DNA of 41,964 nt from an uncultured Oscillospiraceae bacterium (lineage in GTDB: Bacteria > Bacillota > Clostridia > Oscillospirales > Oscillospiraceae): contig CAAEKQ010000080.1 in assembly GCA_900756575.1 (NCBI GenBank), positions 1 through 41,964 of the forward strand. Direction: 5' to 3'. Shown piece after piece: positions 7,612-15,350 of the stretch. Position 1 is the first letter of the stretch; every line of letters starts with the position of its first letter. The notes under the pieces were generated by a model. That model did not search any database and had not been told where the DNA came from. It was given only the letters and a program-made list of their open reading frames with translations. The position numbers and the translations under genes are program-made.

Positions 7612-9141
7612 TTATACGCCCGCGCCCACGGTTACGGCATCGTTCACCGCCAGCACAGTTCCCTCGTCATTGACGGACGCGGTAATGACCGATCCATCCA
7701 CATGATACTCCGCCGCACCATGGAACACCCGCCGCGCCACCATGCCGGTTGCGTCAAACCATACCTCCATCGTGCCGTAGGATTTCACCTCGTCGACGTT
7801 TTCCACGCCCAGCTCCTCTGCCAGCGCCGTCACATAGTACCCAATGACGTTCTCCACATATTCGCTGTCCACATCAAAGGAGATCTTCTGATAGTTTCCG
7901 TCCTCTTCCTGCTTATAGTTGCTGCCAAAGGGGAATACATCGCTGTAGCTCAGCAAAGTCGAATACAGATTCGACAGATAAGTATTGTCATCCGTCTCAA
8001 AGGTCGCCTCTCCCTCAGGGCTTTGCTGGGTCCCCTGACCGTTTGCATACTGCTCCGTGATCCAGTTAGTAGTCACATCGTTCCAGGTTTCCGTCACGTC
8101 ATAATCCGCTGTCAGACCGTTTTCTCCGCTGAGAATATAGTGGAATGTTTCCTGCTGCCCATAGCCCCCATAGCGACCATTGTCTATTTTCACCTGCAAA
8201 TCATTATGGAACCCCATGGCGTACTGACTTGCCAGCAGGACAAATCCATTCTCAAATTCCTTTGGCAGAGAAATATCGCTGATCTCCTGATAGCTCGCAT
8301 CGTCCACGGGCACATGGATGGACACCTGATCGTCATAGCCCCACGCTACCTGGCTCAGATGGAGTTCCTCGCTTACAGTCGTTCCGTATAGATCCATTTG
8401 AACCGACATGTCCATTTTGAGCTGCTGAATGCTGCCATCGGGCTTCAACTCTACGGTACCGTCGAGCAGGAAGCCGGTGCAGGAAACATTCTCGTCTACA
8501 GACGAAAACATATCCGAAAAATCCACCCAGGTATCCAGGCTTACGTCCCCAAAGGTCAGGACATAGCCATTTCCCTTGGGCTCGCCGGTGAGGGTACCAA
8601 AGCTGTCCGCATTCAGCTTCAAAAGGTCCTCCGCGCCGTCCCGATTCTGGGCTTCCATTTCTTCCTGGGTGATGGGCGCTTTGAATTTCCCATAATTGCT
8701 CCACTGATATACATAGCCGCCGCCATACCATGCTTCGCTATAGGAGTCGCCGCTGGATGCATCGATATAGACTTCCGTGTCGTCTCCATGGGTAATTCTC
8801 TTTGCCCGGGTGTGCAGGGCATCTCGGACGGATTCCTCCCCCACCGTCACCTTTACCTGCATGTTGAGCTCATAATCCACCGCATAAGTGGCTGCGTTAT
8901 GGGCCTCCATCTGCGCCCAAAGCCACTGCCCCAGCTCCTCCGGAGTCATATCGTCCAGTTTCGGCTCCACCTGGCTGTCCTCTGCGGGTTCTGCTGTCTC
9001 CACATCATCCAGCACCACCGCGGAGATTTCCATTTGCGTCTTGGTCGAAGACACTTCCAGTTTCGACGCTGTTCCTCCGCCGCCGCAGCCGCTGAGCAGC
9101 AGGCACAAGGTCAGCGCCAGCGCCATCCGCTTTCTCCCCAT
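7612..9141 (-). CDS. Lipoprotein of unknown function, copy C of three
   Basis: 509 residues. Start ATG 9141 has AGGAGG 8 nt upstream; the earlier ATG at 9149 touches that site and is unlikely. Lipobox LLSGC (Cys 19), a linker nearly the same as in copy B, then DMTPEELGQWLWAQMEAHN and the common two-lobed body (SFGTLTGEPKGNGYVLTFG; FPFGSNYKQEEDGNYQKIS). The tail LAVNDAVTVGAGV matches copy A. It is first in the cluster, with a likely promoter at 9177-9206, and copy B follows after 37 bp. Function is unknown. Three diverged copies in a row suggest different ligands, or stepwise expansion of one surface protein family. Confidence 0.8.
   Translation of the reverse strand: MGRKRMALALTLCLLLSGCGGGGTASKLEVSSTKTQMEISAVVLDDVETAEPAEDSQVEPKLDDMTPEELGQWLWAQMEAHNAATYAVDYELNMQVKVTVGEESVRDALHTRAKRITHGDDTEVYIDASSGDSYSEAWYGGGYVYQWSNYGKFKAPITQEEMEAQNRDGAEDLLKLNADSFGTLTGEPKGNGYVLTFGDVSLDTWVDFSDMFSSVDENVSCTGFLLDGTVELKPDGSIQQLKMDMSVQMDLYGTTVSEELHLSQVAWGYDDQVSIHVPVDDASYQEISDISLPKEFENGFVLLASQYAMGFHNDLQVKIDNGRYGGYGQQETFHYILSGENGLTADYDVTETWNDVTTNWITEQYANGQGTQQSPEGEATFETDDNTYLSNLYSTLLSYSDVFPFGSNYKQEEDGNYQKISFDVDSEYVENVIGYYVTALAEELGVENVDEVKSYGTMEVWFDATGMVARRVFHGAAEYHVDGSVITASVNDEGTVLAVNDAVTVGAGV
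8984..9105. repeat. 122-bp near-identical block, member 2 (with 7417-7538)
   Basis: Codes the lipobox and linker of copy C. It is the partner of 7417-7538, with three single-base differences. Confidence 0.85.
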
Positions 9142-9176
9142 GGTTTCATCCTCCTAATTTCTCTTGATTTGGATTC

Positions 9177-9206
9177 ATTTTACCATATTGGGCGTGCGTG
9201 GCGCAA
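9177..9206 (-). promoter_or_regulatory. Promoter of lipoprotein copies C-B
   Basis: Minus strand -35 TTGCGC (9201-9206), 18-bp spacer, -10 TAAAAT (9177-9182), about 36 bp before the start codon. Confidence 0.55.
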
Positions 9207-9251
9207 CACAATCTTCACAGGATTTCCATCTTTTCGTCACAAAACGCCAAA

Positions 9252-9275
9252 GGACGGACTCTTTCGAGCCCGTCC
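9252..9275 (-). terminator. Terminator after solute-binding lipoprotein 1
   Basis: Stem GGACGG-CTC/GAG-CCGTCC with one A.C mismatch and a TTTC loop. On the minus strand it is followed by TTTGGCGTTTT. It lies 37 bp past the stop of the gene ending at 9312. Confidence 0.75.
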
Positions 9276-9311
9276 CTTGACACGATTAAGGAAAAAGATC
9301 ACATGAACGCC

Positions 9312-11060
9312 TTATGCGCCAATGCTGAGATATGCATCAATTGCATTCTGATACAGCTCGGTCATCCGGTCAATATCGAAGGAGGAATTCACCTGGTCGA
9401 TGAAGCTGTCCCACTCGTCCATGGACTTGCCGCCGGTGATAAACTGCAGGCAGGTGGTGCTGACAAAGCTGCCCACGTCAGAAGCGATGCCGGAATACTC
9501 CGTCTGTGCATCCACGCTCCAAACCGCGCCGGGTGCCTGGGTGCTGGTGGTGTTCCGGAGCCACAGGTCAATGGCGCTGACCTGCGCGTCGGTGTAGCCC
9601 AAGTAGTTCCGCTCGTTGATGCAGATAGAGCAGGGGGTGGAGGAGGTATACTTAATGAGGCACAGAGCGAAGTCGTAGCCGTCGGGGTTGTTGGCAACGA
9701 GGTCGGTGAACACCGGCTCGCCATCCGCGTCATACTCGAAGGAAACGCCCTCGACGCCGTAGTTCGCCAGCAGAATGCCGTCATCGGAATAGAAGTAGTC
9801 AATGATCCGCAGGGCCAGCTCAATGTCGGGGCAGGTACCGGCTACCGCAGCACCGCCCTTGCTGATCCGGGAGGTGCCCGCATCGTCAAAGCCGCAGAGG
9901 TCGCCCTCCTTCAGCACCATGGCACGAACAGGCTGCACATTGCTGTCTGGCTCATAGCCGGAGAGGTTGTTGATGCCGTTGACAGAGGTGGTAAAGAAGC
10001 CGGAGGCATTGCCCACGATCTCGTCATCGGTGGCGGTGTTGTTCATGGTCTGAGACATGAAGTCCGGAGAGATGAAGCCCTCCTGATACCAGTCTGCCAT
10101 CAGCTGAATGTAGTCTCTAAAGCCGTCCATGGGCACGCAGTACTGGATTTTGTCGTCCTGATAAATCCAGCCGCCCAGAGCATTGTTGTCGCCGTTGACG
10201 GTGATCCCAAAGGCGCTGCCCAGGGTGGAGTTGCCGTTGGCCGCGACCCAGAAGGGATGGGCGCAGTCGTTCTTCTCCTGGAAGGTCTTGAGGACGTTGT
10301 AGAGGTCGTCTACGGTAACGGGGGTATCCAGGCCGTCGGCATCCAGCCAGCCCTGACGAATGGCCGGGCCGGAGGAGGGGATCAGGCTGTCCTGAATGTT
10401 CTCCGCCAGTACCACTGCGCCGGACTCGGTGTAAACGTCCCGGGCGATGGAGGGGTTGTTGTCCAGAATATCAAAATAGTTGGGCATCACGTCCCGGTAG
10501 TCCTCGAAGTTAACAATCACATCGCCGTCTACCAGGTCGTCCATGTTGCCGGTATAGAACATACCGAAGTTGAAGATCAGATCCGGCAGCTCATTGGCCG
10601 CAACCATCAGGCTCATGGAGTCCGATGCGGTCAGCAGGTTTGCGGTGGTGAATTCCAGGGTCACGCCGGTGCGCTTCTGGAGCTCAGCATAGACCTGACC
10701 GTCGGTGCCGTAGTCGGTGATGACTGCCATAACCGGGGGAACCACATAGTCCCATGCGGTCAAGGTCACAGGCTCGTCTACCAGAGGAAGCTGCTCCGCC
10801 TCGGTGTAGGTGCGAACGATCTCCGTGTCGGAAGCTACAGCTTCTTCCTCCGCCGCCGATGCCTGCTCGGCAAGGCTGGCTTCCTCGGGAGTGCTGGTTT
10901 CTTCCGCAGGGGACTTGGTCTCCTCGGGAGCCGAAGCAGTGCCCGGGGCCTCCGATGCGCTGTCTGTGGTCGCAGCAGAGGATGCCGCCGTTCCGCCGCA
11001 GGCTGCCAGCGCCAGAATCATACAAAGGCTCAACAGGAGCGCCATCAAACGTTTCTTCAT
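9312..11060 (-). CDS. Extracellular solute-binding lipoprotein 1 (solitary)
   Basis: 582 residues from ATG 11060, chosen because AAGGA lies 9 nt upstream; two earlier in-frame starts lack spacing. Signal with lipobox LALAAC (Cys 21), a Ser/Ala/Glu linker to about residue 80, then the binding fold of the large ABC solute-binding proteins (LplA/YtcQ-like, family 1). Features include PVTLTAWDYVVPPVMAVI, a YFDILDNNPSI segment, NPDGYDFALC and the terminal helices FDIDRMTELYQNAIDAYLS. These proteins pass oligosaccharides or similar solutes to an ABC permease outside the cell membrane. No permease or ATPase gene lies next to it: neighbours are a reductase and the lipoprotein cluster, and it has its own promoter and terminator. 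It probably serves a permease encoded elsewhere. Ligand unknown. Confidence 0.87.
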   Translation of the reverse strand: MKKRLMALLLSLCMILALAACGGTAASSAATTDSASEAPGTASAPEETKSPAEETSTPEEASLAEQASAAEEEAVASDTEIVRTYTEAEQLPLVDEPVTLTAWDYVVPPVMAVITDYGTDGQVYAELQKRTGVTLEFTTANLLTASDSMSLMVAANELPDLIFNFGMFYTGNMDDLVDGDVIVNFEDYRDVMPNYFDILDNNPSIARDVYTESGAVVLAENIQDSLIPSSGPAIRQGWLDADGLDTPVTVDDLYNVLKTFQEKNDCAHPFWVAANGNSTLGSAFGITVNGDNNALGGWIYQDDKIQYCVPMDGFRDYIQLMADWYQEGFISPDFMSQTMNNTATDDEIVGNASGFFTTSVNGINNLSGYEPDSNVQPVRAMVLKEGDLCGFDDAGTSRISKGGAAVAGTCPDIELALRIIDYFYSDDGILLANYGVEGVSFEYDADGEPVFTDLVANNPDGYDFALCLIKYTSSTPCSICINERNYLGYTDAQVSAIDLWLRNTTSTQAPGAVWSVDAQTEYSGIASDVGSFVSTTCLQFITGGKSMDEWDSFIDQVNSSFDIDRMTELYQNAIDAYLSIGA

Positions 11061-11081
11061 TTCCCTCATTCCTTTCTTGGA

Positions 11082-11106
11082 GCAATACCGCATAAAGCGG
11101 TGTTGC
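11082..11106 (-). promoter_or_regulatory. 5' UTR hairpin before solute-binding lipoprotein 1
   Basis: A 10-bp stem (GCAACACCGC on the mRNA, closed by one G-U or G-T type pair) with a 5-nt loop lies between the promoter and the ribosome-binding site. It ends about 5 nt before the AAGGA. It could protect the mRNA 5' end or affect ribosome access. Confidence 0.5.
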
Positions 11107-11124
11107 TTTAAGATACTATTATTT

Positions 11125-11153
11125 ATTTTATGAAATACCCCCGTTGGAAACAA
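11125..11153 (-). promoter_or_regulatory. Promoter of solute-binding lipoprotein 1
   Basis: Minus strand -35 TTGTTT (11148-11153), 17-bp spacer, -10 TAAAAT (11125-11130). Confidence 0.65.
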
Positions 11154-11230
11154 ATACAAAAAAATCATGAGCCATAACTGCCGGTTATCCGCGCAAATTT
11201 CGCTACCAAAATTGCAAGTTTTGATAGCAG

Positions 11231-11268
11231 AAAAGTGCCTGCCATCTCATTGGACAGCAGGCACTTTT
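11231..11268 (-). terminator. Terminator after the OYE-type reductase
   Basis: Perfect 12-bp inverted repeat AAAAGTGCCTGC/GCAGGCACTTTT with a 14-nt loop, 18 bp past the stop codon at 11286. The T-run is part of the stem, so it can work in either direction. Confidence 0.8.
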
Positions 11269-11285
11269 GAAATATTCAATTACAA

Positions 11286-13289
11286 TTACAGAATCATCGC
11301 TCTGGAATAGGCCTCGCGGTTGCAGACCTCCAGGTTGCCTGCGCCGTTGCAGTCACCGATGGCATAGAACTCGGTGGTGAGACCGGAGTAGCCAAAGGCC
11401 TCGGCGGTCAGCGGGGTCATACCGCCGCAAATCACCACGCTGTCGCCGGTTACGGTATGCTCGCCGTCAGCCATGCGATAGGTAACGGTGTTGCCCTCCA
11501 CCTTGACGGTCTCTGCCTCGGTGATGCCGGTGAGGTTGTCGTAAGCCTCCCATGCGGACGCCTCTCTTGCCTCGCCGTTGGGGCCGGCCTTGACAAATGC
11601 CATGGTGATGTAGTGCAGGCCGGAAGCGTTGTGGGCCAGCTTCTTCTGGCGGGTCAAAACGGTCACGTCATGGCCCTTGCCGCACAGATACATGGCCGTT
11701 TCAATGCCCACCTCGGAGCCGCCGACAATCACCACGTGCTTGCCCAGTTTCGGCTCTTTGCCGCAGGTATCCAGGCAGGACATATACTCGGGTTTCAGCT
11801 TGCCATTCTCGTCCTTGAGGCCGGGAATATTGGGGATGTTGACCTTTGCGCCGGTGGCTGCCAGCACCACGTCATAGCCCCCTGCCACAATCATCTGCCG
11901 GGTGGGTGCGGTGTTCATGACCACCTTGGCGCCGGACTTGCCCAGCTCATAGATCAGCCAGTTCTTGAAGTTCTTGATGGGCCACTTAAAGGGGAAATAG
12001 TCGCTGTGGAACAGCTGACCGCCCAACTGACCGGACTTCTCATACAGGGTCACATCATGGCCCCGCTGTGCCGCATAAATTGCCGCCCGCATACCCGCAG
12101 GGCCGCCGCCGATGACCGCAACCTTCTTGGGCTCAGCAGACTGCTCCACCAGGCGATGGATCTTATGCCCCAGGCCCATCAGGGGATTCACGGAGCAGAC
12201 GGAGGTCCAGGGGTTGGGCTCGGGCAGGATCACGCCGTGGCACTTATTGCACTTGAGGCAGGGGGTGATGTCCTCGCCCCGGCCCTCATAGAGCTTCTTG
12301 CCGTATTCATCGTCGGCCATAAAGCCACGGGCGATGCCGAACATATCGCACTTGCCCTCAATGAGGTAGCGCTCCATTTCGTCTGGCTCCTGGAAGCCGC
12401 CAATGGGCTTCATGAGCATATGGAAGCCCATTTTCTTCACCTTGGCACAGAAATCCACGGCGGGATGCACGCCCTGAGTGAAGTTATAGCCGGTGGGATG
12501 GGAGGCACAGCCGTCATGCTCCCGAACCTCCAGAATATCCACGACATCATCAAACAGGCGGATGAATTCCATGGCGTCGTCCTCGTTGTAGCCGCCGCCC
12601 ATCTTGGCATTGCCGCCGTAGCCGTTGTTCTGCTCCCAGGCCAGCACGGCCTCGATGATGAACTTCTTGCCAAACGCCTTGCGCATGGCGGAACATACCT
12701 CGTGGAACAGGCGGGTGCGGTTCTCTACGGTGTCGCCACTATACTGGTCGTCCCGCTGTCCGCCGGGACTCATGAGCATATCCGCACGGAAGCTCACGCC
12801 GTCATAGCCCAGGTTCTTATAGCGGCGAACCTTTGCCAGAGTCAGCTCGATGACCTCGTGCATCCGCTCGGCGGGCAGCTTTTCGGTGGGCTTGCCATGG
12901 GGGCCAAAGCCTCTGCCGCCGTAGAGGGAGAAGCCATCGGGATACACCATATTGGTGGTGAGAATGATCTTGGAGCCATAGAAATGGACTTCCTCGCACA
13001 TCTGGGACACATAGTTATGTACCGCGGGATCGGTCATATCAAAGGCCTGCATATGGGTCATGTCCATATCCATGGGGCCGTGGCGCTGCTGGGGATACTC
13101 CGCCCACTCGGCAAAGTTCACGATGGCCGCTCCGTTCTTGGCCAGATTGGCAGCAAACGCACGGTAGCCCTCTGCGGGATAGGTCTCCGGGCCCTGCAAG
13201 AAATGGGGGGATGCATTGGGATAGGTCAGGCGGTTTTTAATGATCTGGCCCCCGACCATAATGGGGGAAAGTAGATTCTGATAGCGCAC
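11286..13289 (-). CDS. NAD(P)/FAD-dependent old-yellow-enzyme family reductase with Fe-S cluster
   Basis: 667 residues, the usual length of the 2,4-dienoyl-CoA reductase/enoate reductase/BaiCD-like group. Residues 1-335 form an FMN-binding TIM barrel (QNLLSPIMVGGQIIKNR at the start, DQYSGDTVENR at 181-191, FGIARGFMAD at 317-326). Next come four cysteines for a 4Fe-4S cluster (C344, C347, C350, C365). The C-terminal half carries two dinucleotide folds: VAVIGGGPAGMRAA for FAD near 390, and VVIVGGSEVGIETA for NAD(P)H. Electrons would run NAD(P)H-FAD-Fe-S-FMN to an activated C=C bond. The start is GTG 13289 with GGAGGA 7 nt upstream; no ATG fits. It is monocistronic, between deoB and a binding lipoprotein, so the substrate is not suggested by context. 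The cluster spacing C-x2-C-x2-C-x14-C differs from the E. coli FadH pattern. Confidence 0.88.
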   Translation of the reverse strand: MRYQNLLSPIMVGGQIIKNRLTYPNASPHFLQGPETYPAEGYRAFAANLAKNGAAIVNFAEWAEYPQQRHGPMDMDMTHMQAFDMTDPAVHNYVSQMCEEVHFYGSKIILTTNMVYPDGFSLYGGRGFGPHGKPTEKLPAERMHEVIELTLAKVRRYKNLGYDGVSFRADMLMSPGGQRDDQYSGDTVENRTRLFHEVCSAMRKAFGKKFIIEAVLAWEQNNGYGGNAKMGGGYNEDDAMEFIRLFDDVVDILEVREHDGCASHPTGYNFTQGVHPAVDFCAKVKKMGFHMLMKPIGGFQEPDEMERYLIEGKCDMFGIARGFMADDEYGKKLYEGRGEDITPCLKCNKCHGVILPEPNPWTSVCSVNPLMGLGHKIHRLVEQSAEPKKVAVIGGGPAGMRAAIYAAQRGHDVTLYEKSGQLGGQLFHSDYFPFKWPIKNFKNWLIYELGKSGAKVVMNTAPTRQMIVAGGYDVVLAATGAKVNIPNIPGLKDENGKLKPEYMSCLDTCGKEPKLGKHVVIVGGSEVGIETAMYLCGKGHDVTVLTRQKKLAHNASGLHYITMAFVKAGPNGEAREASAWEAYDNLTGITEAETVKVEGNTVTYRMADGEHTVTGDSVVICGGMTPLTAEAFGYSGLTTEFYAIGDCNGAGNLEVCNREAYSRAMIL

Positions 13290-13443
13290 AACAATCTCCT
13301 CCTTAAAATATTACGAATGCTTAGGATTCTGATGTTATGGTACCACGAACTTCCCGGGCTTTCAAGCATTTTCCGCAAATATATTCCGCCGAAACCATGC
13401 GCATTCGGCATACTCCATACACACCCGCCCCACATTTCGCAAA

Positions 13444-13483
13444 AAAGCGCCGGTGCACTCCAACCGGAATACACCGACGCTTT
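13444..13483 (-). terminator. Terminator of deoB
   Basis: Stem AAAGCG-CGGTG/CACCG-CGCTTT with one mismatch. On the minus strand it is followed by a T6 run. It lies 7 bp past the deoB stop. Confidence 0.9.
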
Positions 13484-13489
13484 GATTGT

Positions 13490-14650
13490 TTATAGAATGC
13501 TGCTTCCCACCTTGGGAGGCGGCGCGCCCAGAGCCTTGAGAATCGTTGCGCCCACATCGCCAAAGGTCTCCCGAATGCCCGCAGCCCCGGGGGTAATGCC
13601 CCGATGCCACAGCAGCACGGGAATATGCTCCCGGGTGTGATCCGAACCGGTATGAGTGGGATCGCAGCCGTGATCTGCGGTAATCACCAGCAGGGTGTCG
13701 TCGTCCATGGCGTCCTGGAACAGCGGCAGATAATCGTCAAAGGCCTTGAGCCCCGCGCCGTATGCCGCAACGTTCCGGCGGTGGCCCCACTTCATATCAA
13801 AATCCAGCAGGTTGATGAACACCAGTCCCTCCTTCTCCCGGACGGCCTTCAATGCCTCGCCCATGCCGATGAAGTTGTCGGAGGTCTTTACGGTGCTGGT
13901 GAACTTCGCCTCCGGAAAGATATCCACGGGCTTGCCGATGGAGTGGATCTGGATGCCGCTCTCGGTGAGGATCTCCAAATCCGTCTGCTCCGGTGGGCAG
14001 GCCGCATAGTCGTGGCGGTTGGCAGTCCGCACATAGTTCCCCGGGGTTCCCACAAAGGGGCGGGCAATCACGCGGCCCACGCCGAAGCCCATATTGTCCA
14101 GCATCTCCCGGGTCATCTGGCACCACTGATATAGGGTCGCCAGAGGGACGGTTTCCTCATGAGCGGCAATCTGGAATACGCTGTCGGCAGAGGTATAGAC
14201 AATGGGGAAACCGGTTTTCTGGTGCTCCTCCCCCAGCCGGGCAATAATCTCCGTGCCGGATGCCACCTCGTTGCCCAGAATGCCCCGGCCGATCATCTTG
14301 GTAAAGGCATCGATGATCTCCTGGGGAAAGCCATCCGGGAACGTGTCAAAGGCCATGCGGGTGGGAACGCCCATGACCTCCCAGTGGCCCACAATGGAAT
14401 CCTTGCCCTTGGACAGCTCCCGGCACTTTCCGTAAACGCCCTGGGGTTCCGCGCCGGTAGCAACCTTCTCCATGCCGGGAATCTTCATCAGGCCCAGCCG
14501 CTCCAGATTGGGCAGGGTCAGGCCGGGATTCCCCTCCAGGGTGTGCTGAATGGTGGCGGTACCTGCATCACCGTATTTTTCTGCGTCCGGCAATGCGCCA
14601 ACTCCCACTGAGTCCAGTAAAAAAAGCATCACGCGCCTAAACTGTTTCAT
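13490..14650 (-). CDS. deoB: Phosphopentomutase
   Basis: 386 residues, matching the normal size of DeoB. It converts (deoxy)ribose 1-phosphate to the 5-phosphate in cytosolic nucleoside salvage and breakdown. Alkaline-phosphatase superfamily metal motifs are visible: LLDSVGVGALPDA near the N-terminus (metal Asp 13), and ITADHGCDPTHTGSDHTREH in the last quarter, which supplies the Asp/His ligands of both Mn ions. ATG 14650 was chosen because GAGG lies 8 nt upstream; an in-frame GTG at 14659 overlaps that site. The gene is alone: no deoC, pnp or pyn neighbours, and it has its own promoter and terminator. Confidence 0.96.
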   Translation of the reverse strand: MKQFRRVMLFLLDSVGVGALPDAEKYGDAGTATIQHTLEGNPGLTLPNLERLGLMKIPGMEKVATGAEPQGVYGKCRELSKGKDSIVGHWEVMGVPTRMAFDTFPDGFPQEIIDAFTKMIGRGILGNEVASGTEIIARLGEEHQKTGFPIVYTSADSVFQIAAHEETVPLATLYQWCQMTREMLDNMGFGVGRVIARPFVGTPGNYVRTANRHDYAACPPEQTDLEILTESGIQIHSIGKPVDIFPEAKFTSTVKTSDNFIGMGEALKAVREKEGLVFINLLDFDMKWGHRRNVAAYGAGLKAFDDYLPLFQDAMDDDTLLVITADHGCDPTHTGSDHTREHIPVLLWHRGITPGAAGIRETFGDVGATILKALGAPPPKVGSSIL

Positions 14651-14679
14651 GGTTTTCACCTCATTGGTTTGATACCCCT

Positions 14680-14708
14680 ATCCTATCACGAAACCTTTCC
14701 CGTTGCAA
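14680..14708 (-). promoter_or_regulatory. Promoter of deoB
   Basis: Minus strand -35 TTGCAA (14703-14708), 17-bp spacer, -10 TAGGAT (14680-14685). It is nearly back-to-back with the plus-strand promoter at 14713. Confidence 0.65.
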
Positions 14709-14712
14709 CACC

Positions 14713-14741
14713 TTGTCTTTGGCGGAAAAGTTCGGTATAAT
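14713..14741 (+). promoter_or_regulatory. Promoter of the PNPOx-like gene
   Basis: -35 TTGTCT (14713-14718), 17-bp spacer, perfect -10 TATAAT (14736-14741). Confidence 0.8.
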
Positions 14742-14778
14742 AATATTCAATCTACCCTACGAAAAGGAGTCATGACAT

Positions 14779-15171
14779 ATGATAACCATGAAAGAGCTTC
14801 AGGATAAAATCGGCGGCGTCTTCTATTTTGCCACCGTAGAGGACGGTGAGCCCCGAGTGCGACCCTTTGGATTCACCATGGTGTTTGAGAATAAGCTGTA
14901 TTTCGGCTGCGGCACCCACAAGGCCGCCTACGCCCAGCTTGTGAAGGATCCCCATCTGGAGGTCTGCGCATTTAAGGACGGCAGCTTCGTCCGGATTCGC
15001 GGCAAGGCCGTAATGGATGACCGGGACGAGGTGCAGAAGGCCATGTACGAAAGCGCGCCCTTCCTGGAGAAGACCTATAACGCCGCGACCGGCCACCATC
15101 ACATCTGCTTCTACCTGGAGGATCTGTCCGCCATGGAATTTAAGGGCCCCGAGGCCATCCGTCTGGTGTAA
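14779..15171 (+). CDS. Pyridoxamine 5'-phosphate oxidase-like flavin protein
   Basis: 130 residues forming a split beta-barrel: FYFATVEDGEPRVRPFGF, then LYFGCGTHKAAYAQLVKDPHLEVCAF, then FVRIRGKAVMDD. This is the common small gut-bacterial version of the PNPOx-like family, which binds FMN or F420-type cofactors. Most members are not true PLP biosynthesis enzymes; they act in flavin-dependent reduction or binding of small molecules. ATG 14779 has AAGGAG 9 nt upstream. It is monocistronic, with a consensus promoter and a 12-bp terminator, and divergent from deoB. The reaction cannot be assigned. Confidence 0.85.
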   Translation: MITMKELQDKIGGVFYFATVEDGEPRVRPFGFTMVFENKLYFGCGTHKAAYAQLVKDPHLEVCAFKDGSFVRIRGKAVMDDRDEVQKAMYESAPFLEKTYNAATGHHHICFYLEDLSAMEFKGPEAIRLV

Positions 15172-15207
15172 TCCGGACACATCCCCGTCACATCCGTCTG
15201 ATACGCT

Positions 15208-15235
15208 AATACCGCCCAAGGAATTGGGCGGTATT
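15208..15235 (+). terminator. Terminator of the PNPOx-like gene
   Basis: Perfect 12-bp stem AATACCGCCCAA/TTGGGCGGTATT with a GGAA loop, followed by GCTTTA. The T-run is short. Confidence 0.8.
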
Positions 15236-15350
15236 GCTTTACCGTGTATGTGTATTTAAATTTACCATTTGGATAAAATTCTGATGCTTTACACGCGTAA
15301 TTTTTAATGGCATTCTGAATTTAGGTACCGGAGAAAAGGAGGACGGCACT

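Noticed and set aside
9198..11111. 637-codon open frame antisense to solute-binding lipoprotein 1
   Set aside because: Its Val/Gly/His-rich composition is the mirror of GC-rich coding on the other strand; no ribosome-binding site and no family likeness.
15240..15350. Promoter for the ABC operon
   Set aside because: AT-rich, with TTTACA and TAAAAT words, but no pair with acceptable spacing; I left it out.
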